From positions 1-12,622 of the forward strand of contig JACQRD010000041.1 of NCBI GenBank assembly GCA_016206675.1: DNA of 12,622 nt. Direction: 5' to 3'. Positions 12,001 to 12,622 of this stretch are shown in pieces. Below the pieces are notes generated by a model, which was given only the letters and a program-made list of their open reading frames with translations, made no database searches and had not been told where the DNA came from. Each line of letters begins with the position of its first letter. The first letter of the stretch is position 1. This DNA is from Candidatus Omnitrophota bacterium. Lineage in GTDB: Bacteria; Omnitrophota; Gorgyraeia; Aquiviventales; Aquiviventaceae. The translations under genes were made by a program, and so were the position numbers.

Positions 12001-12622
12001 GGAGCGCTCCACACGCGCCATCGGCCCGCTGGCGGACCATCCCGTCATGGTGACGGAAGGGCCGACCGACCTGCACATCAGCGAGCAGAATGACGCCCAA
12101 GGCCGCGACCATACCCTGACGATCCAAGTCATCGCTGAACACCATGCTCCTGCTTCGGTCGGAGTCTACGCAGACCAACAGCTACAACGGGCGATCGTGG
12201 GAACGCATCGTAACCGGGTGGACAACTTAAAGCGCCGAACGCTGTTGGTGACAATGCCCGATACGAGCGAGCAGTCACAGAAGATCATCAGGTTGTTCTT
12301 TGAGGAAGTCGCGCAGCACTTGCAGCAGGATGAGACGACACGCCGCCCGTCCGGGGTCAGTACAGACTCTGACCGAGGTCTGGGTATCCGGCCGTGGCCG
12401 GACGGGCGGCTCGCTCCTCGCGAGCAGATGCGCGCGCATCGCTACGGGCCGTTTGGCGACCATGACCAGGGGCTGATGAGCTTGTTCACGGGGGAAGATG
12501 CCGCGGAGCATCCATCCCGCCCGGACAATGCCAATGGATGGGTTCTGTTCGGCCAGCCTCGGCTCGACTTCGAGGTCACCGGTCGCATCTATCGCGTTGG
12601 TCAGGATCCGGTCATCGATGCC
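2..12622 (+). CDS. Internal part of a giant multidomain membrane protein (over 4,207 residues)
   Basis: Reading every codon from base 2 gives 4,207 consecutive sense codons, open at both ends, so neither start nor stop is in the window. The frame is supported throughout by recognisable protein: HAD DLDGT, kinase HGDL, isomerase GGRF and QPGV motifs, a HELRH motif, and about 30 hydrophobic helices all fall in this one frame. The layout alternates membrane blocks with soluble modules: GT2-like, zincin-like, degenerate zincin-like, UGPase-like beta segment, HAD phosphatase, APH-like kinase, PGI-like isomerase. The chain contains only four cysteines (residues 1778, 1781, 2515, 3657). Proteins of this scale with mixed sugar-enzyme and membrane segments are known in Candidatus Omnitrophota; assignment to that phylum is inference. 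Likely role is membrane-tethered sugar-phosphate or glycan processing. The alternative, several genes merged by sequencing errors, is unlikely because no domain boundary shows a stop, ribosome binding site or frame change. Confidence 0.93.
116..235 (+). other. Membrane block 1 (about 2 helices)
   Basis: Residues 39-78 form two closely spaced hydrophobic segments starting at FGWLLLGG and ending in the positively charged stop MWRRR. They follow a basic stretch (GRRRT) just upstream, so by the positive-inside rule the flanks are probably cytoplasmic and the pair a hairpin. The short hydrophilic stretch before it (residues 1-38) is the tail of an upstream segment that cannot be assigned. Confidence 0.8.
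236..616 (+). other. Soluble helical segment of unknown function
   Basis: About 127 residues rich in Glu, Arg, Leu and Phe, predicted mostly alpha-helical (pattern around FERLERYFTEYAGLLRKA). There is a short acidic/aromatic turn region near DPTRIDLAYFDTHD. I recognise no family. It sits between two membrane hairpins and is probably a cytoplasmic spacer or a small docking domain. Confidence 0.5.
617..840 (+). other. Membrane block 2 (2-3 helices)
   Basis: Hydrophobic stretches at residues about 206-225 (WVAIIFARFLPYGIV) and 246-275 (a Trp-rich segment with PGWWWAVGILGSLLVAASWA). The block ends with the basic stop YWRRYR, which again suggests a cytoplasmic exit. Confidence 0.78.
841..1120 (+). 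other. Alanine-rich amphipathic helical linker
   Basis: Residues about 281-373 are dominated by Ala, with regularly spaced Arg and Gln (for example RAAQGAATAARAAAAALR). The DNA is rich in gcg/gcc codons. This composition predicts long amphipathic helices or a coiled stalk rather than an enzyme. No catalytic motif is seen. Confidence 0.6.
1124..2020 (+). other. Large membrane block 3 (about 8 helices), N-terminal to the GT-like domain
   Basis: A run of hydrophobic segments covers residues about 375-673: near WLYGLSWLVRVAFLVGLLGV, LGLIWFVQGMIALELMGLVL, ARYFFSLVAPSGGASIFAAI, a long segment around 495-512, LLFGFASLVNTMFMQ, YSLFLGLTVLSGMIAFLW, RWVLVGIPGMVLLHH and WVALAIGTLSVIGFV. It ends in a basic stretch (RDRRRS) that leads into the soluble GT-like region. 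A membrane block on each side of a catalytic domain is the usual plan of membrane-integrated GT2 synthases (cellulose-synthase and cyclic-glucan-synthase types), which helps interpret the next module. Confidence 0.85.
2031..3430 (+). other. GT2/GT84-type glycosyltransferase-like domain, partly degenerate
   Basis: The order of short motifs fits inverting GT-A glycosyltransferases of the GT2/GT84 (NdvB-like) group: N815-E816 in GGTNES after a hydrophobic strand; KLRFLLILNKYN (about 839-850) where NdvB has an LRFALLSD strand; WKAGAVNA (898-905), like the GT2 KagaLN motif; NPHLVTIVQER (952-962), like the dpxvgivQpR strand; GDFLLTGWGS (about 1006-1015); SEDL with E1086-D1087, like the catalytic ED; and YARWAGGAL (1130-1138), like QxxRW-x-G before the first post-catalytic helix. 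If correct, it would move a sugar from a nucleotide-sugar at the cytoplasmic face onto a glycan or lipid. Oddities: the first catalytic Asp appears to be Asn (N847), and the DxD motif is at best D910-P-E. It may therefore be a divergent or inactive relative. Residues about 680-790 before it are unassigned. Family assignment is by motif order only. Confidence 0.5.
3431..3735 (+). other. Membrane block 4 after the GT-like domain (about 3 helices)
   Basis: Hydrophobic segments directly follow the RWAGG motif. They include an extraordinarily Phe-rich stretch (residues about 1165-1185, FSGTF twice and then FFFFN) and LLLLWLPGMLHNQML. Interfacial Trp/Phe content is typical of the pore-lining helices that follow GT2 catalytic domains. 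A 15-bp tandem duplication lies inside it. Confidence 0.8.
3494..3523 (+). repeat. Perfect 15-bp in-frame tandem duplication
   Basis: The unit ttcagcggcaccttc occurs twice back to back (3494-3508 and 3509-3523), giving FSGTF-FSGTF inside a predicted membrane segment. Both the phase and the base identity are exact, which points to a recent slippage duplication that preserves the frame. Confidence 0.92.
3736..4240 (+). other. Linker with a possible re-entrant helix and a charged coiled segment
   Basis: Residues about 1246-1413. The first part contains a basic, likely flexible stretch (IRGRRTAIFS through to TRPSPRAQT). Next comes an aromatic stretch near VRWGWVLRADFWHLIVLLGQ (about 1321-1340) that may lie in or on the membrane. 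An Arg/Gln/Glu/Ala-rich helix follows (about 1360-1405), with heptad-like spacing that suggests a coiled coil. No family is recognised. Confidence 0.5.
4241..4880 (+). other. Membrane block 5 (about 6 helices in two groups)
   Basis: The first group, residues about 1420-1530, has segments around VFWMGAVLSALNLISLAQ, NALLLFPTLIFSFSLMAA, ASGWLLAGLIATSVSFAI and WVGALGLLVGLWAFYG. A charged helix with EHQLSRAEESDG follows. The second group, residues about 1566-1625, has LVMGAGTLTWVFIVPMPPL and a Val/Ala-rich segment ending AAGTIARYG. The paired groups around a roughly 40-residue charged loop resemble the transmembrane half of an exporter, but no ATPase domain is present in the window, so I make no transporter call. 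Confidence 0.75.
4881..5200 (+). other. Basic helical segment and Pro-containing linker
   Basis: Residues about 1627-1733: a strongly basic, probably cytoplasmic helical bundle (VERAYVRAWRRYQRTK, then HLRQIRRELGRW), followed by a Pro/Ala/Glu linker and DRTRRSQG. This is consistent with a cytoplasmic stalk between the membrane and the zincin-like domain. No enzymatic motif is seen. Confidence 0.55.
5201..5930 (+). other. Zincin-like metallopeptidase-type domain with intact HELRH motif
   Basis: Residues about 1734-1976. The segment KTIALDVDLLEAL, then an Ala-rich helix, then LTHELRHAMLE reproduces the edge-strand/active-site-helix pattern of zincins. H1836, E1837 and H1840 make the HExxH, with zinc ligands at the two His and the general base at the Glu. 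Candidate third ligands are E1866/E1867 in ALEELIIS, 26-27 residues on, which would suit a gluzincin arrangement; this is inferred, not shown. The rest is an alpha-helical C-terminal part (VQDFLRADVSIRES; PDELRRLINSLN). A CxxC (C1778-KA-C1781) lies about 55 residues before the motif and holds half of all cysteines in the window. The domain could be a peptidase acting on the giant chain itself or on other substrates, or a zinc-binding scaffold. I cannot name the peptidase family. Confidence 0.55.
5931..6181 (+). other. Gly/Pro linker and membrane block 6 (2 helices)
   Basis: A flexible Gly/Pro-rich stretch (PPRGNGPDSGGLFPTGGQRG) leads into two hydrophobic segments from M2007: ILFLGTASVGAGWLGQFVAQ, and an Ala/Val helix that ends AAAAAALWWWRG. 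Aromatic belt residues and the following Arg mark the membrane exit. Confidence 0.8.
6182..6340 (+). other. Pro/Ala-rich disordered linker
   Basis: Residues about 2061-2110 contain APPPAPTAPAPKAAK and then a Ser/Gly tract (GEASSSGSV). This is low-complexity sequence typical of flexible interdomain linkers, and it separates two membrane blocks. Confidence 0.75.
6341..6655 (+). other. Membrane block 7 (about 3 helices)
   Basis: Hydrophobic stretches with many Trp, Leu and Phe: WAETPLTFFLTDWLLPLD, WEVLFMPALFLAPHGLL, WRLVAATTGLGFLDAG and ITPLALIMLTLWHWRLDW (residues about 2128-2218). The block ends with RAARTDDHRRD, a charged, likely cytoplasmic segment. Confidence 0.78.
6656..7240 (+). other. 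Second zincin-like segment with degenerate active site (HDLIL)
   Basis: Residues about 2219-2413. The pattern resembles the intact zincin-like domain upstream: a strand (NIILIDPKAH), an edge strand (RHAIYLDAL), a short helix start (LTPRQRAALLLH) and then HDLIL, where an HExxH would be expected. H2358 is kept, the catalytic Glu is replaced by D2359, and the second His position is L2362, so a zinc peptidase site is not intact. The LTPRQRAALLLH lead-in is the usual form seen before HExxH in M48-like and related zincins. Later Glu residues (RAEEVERS) might mark the former third-ligand helix. Reading: an inactive peptidase-like domain kept for structure or binding. Chance resemblance is the main alternative. 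Confidence 0.38.
7241..7765 (+). other. Beta-rich segment like the C-terminal beta-helix of UDP-sugar pyrophosphorylases
   Basis: Residues about 2414-2588, core about 2459-2564. The succession NNPYYMNVENVMAAL, STLYLDELDIAG, AVRLPGAILRGTVRIT, FNLDS and LILEDVSIYIS gives regularly spaced short strands. It matches my memory of the UGPase/UAP C-terminal part, where a YFxNxxNL start is followed by xVxfgxxvxxkGtVxI coils and a final xvLedxxI coil. The N-terminal nucleotidyltransferase half (a LxGGxGTRxG loop) is not seen upstream; a GLGT at residue about 2284 sits in the wrong context. It may be a nucleotide-sugar-pyrophosphorylase remnant, or an oligomerisation or sugar-binding module placed next to a HAD domain. 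Family call from memory of pattern only. Confidence 0.38.
7766..8640 (+). other. HAD-superfamily hydrolase domain (sugar-phosphatase type)
   Basis: Residues about 2589-2880. All four HAD motifs are in order. Motif I is FDLDGTL with nucleophile D2594 and acid/base D2596. Motif II is VGIITAR with T2628. Motif III is K2785 in GGGKGLGLQG. Motif IV is FGDRGDRAGAD with D2815, D2818 and D2823 for Mg2+. The roughly 150-residue insert between motifs II and III fits a C2-type cap, as in the HAD-IIB (Cof/sugar-phosphatase/phosphomannomutase) group, and the GDRGDRAGAD-PML form is typical of that group. Expected reaction: hydrolysis or transfer of phosphate on a sugar phosphate, through an aspartyl-phosphate. 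All key residues are present, so activity is plausible. It is followed by a membrane hairpin, so it should face the cytoplasm if the kinase after the hairpin does too. The exact substrate cannot be read from the sequence. Confidence 0.86.
8641..8800 (+). other. Membrane block 8 (2-helix hairpin)
   Basis: Two hydrophobic stretches, ALIAVAIVTGLVVGGAIVM and IPPILAALFGAYLVA (residues about 2886-2928), are separated by a short SRSWLEA loop. This hairpin places the HAD and kinase modules on the same side of the membrane, consistent with both being cytoplasmic. Confidence 0.85.
8801..10140 (+). other. APH/choline-kinase-type small-molecule kinase domain
   Basis: Residues about 2934-3380. The N-lobe has RNRLFIKYSD with K2990 in the position of the ATP-binding lysine. 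The acidic helix DRRWLEAQAKRLLEVEGELP follows, with a Glu candidate for the salt bridge. The hinge region is near YAYYVMPLY. The catalytic loop is WYHGDLTIENML: H3189, base D3191 and N3196 make the HGDxxxxN of aminoglycoside/choline/fructosamine kinases. The metal-binding loop is LMDMRTTG with D3209, in the place of the IDxD/DFG motif, followed by GDIVYDLGKFAF. This loop form is common in kinases of sugar, capsule and nucleotide-sugar gene clusters. Expected reaction: ATP-dependent phosphorylation of a small molecule, probably a sugar or amino alcohol. All core residues are present. Length is slightly above the family norm because of a helical C-terminal tail. It sits between the HAD phosphatase and the isomerase, in line with a sugar substrate. 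Substrate not determined. Confidence 0.82.
10141..10515 (+). other. Membrane block 9 (about 4 helices)
   Basis: Residues about 3380-3505: hydrophobic segments IRGVAWLLETLGLYLGLTW, WVGVLYPLLFLVLHVF, VLRYVLWLTAAKGVVGLLM and VRALSIAHLLVNTWPLVL. They are separated by short charged loops (NRDIRQAVRERN) and followed by LARLGWRG. An even number of helices would keep kinase and isomerase on the same, presumably cytoplasmic, side. Confidence 0.83.
10516..11750 (+). other. Glucose-6-phosphate-isomerase-like (SIS) domain, transaldolase-PGI type
   Basis: Residues about 3506-3917. The chain follows the phosphoglucose isomerase fold in order. VVGAMGGASL (M3569) is the first sugar-phosphate loop. MDSTNPATI is the strand-turn typical of the transaldolase-PGI fusions. 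FVSESGRTVET (from S3638) is the second SIS loop, the family's SKSGTTxET. DIGGRF (R3703) is the PGI signature-1 region. FEESLGKDLKG (E3784) is the ESxGK segment carrying the catalytic Glu. QPGVDGYK (Q3891-K3898) is the signature-2 segment with the catalytic Lys. Expected reaction: interconversion of aldose- and ketose-6-phosphates such as Glc6P/Fru6P. Oddities: the phosphate-loop Lys is Glu and the following Thr is Arg (SESGRT), and Glu is Asp in QPGVD, so specificity or charge preference may differ. The catalytic Arg, Glu and Lys are kept. PGI is normally a free soluble enzyme; fusion into a membrane giant is exceptional. Confidence 0.85.
11751..12335 (+). other. C-terminal extension of the isomerase domain
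   Basis: Residues about 3918-4111. In transaldolase-PGI proteins a segment with a helix, a GPRFLHSTGQxHKGG-like turn and a LxLQI strand follows the QPxV motif. Here the same order can be read as RLTPDWRAQLEAV, VTEGPTDLHISEQND, GRDHTLTIQVI and a final LLVTMPDTSEQSQ helix-strand unit. The likeness is partial (GPTDLH for GPRFLH; SEQ for TGQ), so I treat it as the divergent end of the isomerase module, with its conserved His possibly taking part in ring opening. A separate small domain is the alternative. Confidence 0.45.
12336..12622 (+). other. Hydrophilic linker leading into the next domain
   Basis: Residues about 4112-4207 are rich in Arg, Pro, Gly, Asp and Ser (TRRPSGVSTDSDRG; RPWPDGRLAPRE; EDAAEHPSRPDNANG), as expected of a disordered linker. 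The last about 28 residues, from GWVLFGQPRLDFEVTG on, look like the first strands of a new beta domain cut off by the window edge. Confidence 0.55.
12342..12410 (+). repeat. 13-bp perfect inverted repeat with nested hairpins inside the coding frame
   Basis: gccgcccgtccgg (12342-12354) is the exact reverse complement of ccggacgggcggc (12398-12410). The 43-nt loop contains a second perfect stem, ggtcag (12355-12360) with ctgacc (12369-12374). A third, competing stem is ccggcc (12388-12393) with ggccgg (12396-12401), which overlaps the right arm of the outer stem. No U-run follows, and the gene reads straight through, so this is not an intrinsic terminator. It may be an mRNA structure in a linker-coding region, or chance in GC-rich DNA. 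Confidence 0.85.

Noticed and set aside
12342..12410. Intrinsic transcription terminator
   Set aside because: The stem is GC-rich, but no T-run follows on either strand and the coding frame continues through it.
2..12622. tRNA, rRNA, CRISPR array, insertion sequence or promoter within the window
   Set aside because: No cloverleaf-like segments, regularly spaced repeats, transposase motifs or terminal inverted repeats were seen. The entire window is consumed by one coding frame, so there is no intergenic space in which promoter-like matches would be credible.

Overview
The window lies inside one enormous protein-coding gene. On the + strand, the frame starting at base 2 runs to base 12622 (4,207 codons) without a stop, and it is still open at both edges, so the start and end of the gene are outside the window. 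No other real gene, RNA gene, CRISPR array or mobile element is visible. Open frames in the other five registers are shadows of this GC-rich coding frame. Residue numbers below count from the first codon of the window (base 2).

The DNA is GC-rich (roughly 60-65 % by eye), with strong G/C preference at third codon positions and arginine favoured over lysine. Giant membrane proteins of thousands to tens of thousands of residues are known from Candidatus Omnitrophota (for example Ca. Velamenicoccus archaeovorus) and a few other predatory or ultra-small bacterial lineages. Such a lineage is the likeliest source, but this is inference from gene size and architecture, not from a marker gene.

Layout, left to right: (1) 2-2030, several membrane blocks separated by a helical soluble segment and an Ala-rich segment; (2) 2031-3430, a soluble region with the motif order of a GT2/GT84-type membrane glycosyltransferase, followed by its own membrane block (3431-3735); (3) 3736-5200, a linker, two more membrane blocks and a basic helical segment; (4) 5201-5930, a zincin-like domain with an intact HELRH motif; (5) 5931-6655, membrane helices around a Pro/Ala linker; (6) 6656-7240, a second zincin-like segment whose motif is degenerate (HDLIL); (7) 7241-7765, a beta-rich segment like the C-terminal beta-helix of UDP-sugar pyrophosphorylases; (8) 7766-8640, a HAD phosphatase; (9) 8641-8800, a membrane hairpin; (10) 8801-10140, an APH/choline-kinase-type kinase; (11) 10141-10515, a membrane block; (12) 10516-12335, a glucose-6-phosphate-isomerase-like domain of the transaldolase-PGI type; (13) 12336-12622, a hydrophilic linker leading into the next, unseen domain.

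The soluble modules that can be named with confidence (HAD phosphatase, small-molecule kinase, sugar-phosphate isomerase) and the more tentative ones (glycosyltransferase, UGPase-like beta-helix) all belong to sugar or sugar-phosphate chemistry. They are strung between about 30 predicted membrane helices. The simplest reading is a membrane-anchored, single-chain assembly that processes phosphorylated sugars, perhaps for envelope glycan synthesis or for using sugars taken from prey. Most key residues of the HAD, kinase and isomerase modules are present, so these are not simply dead remnants.
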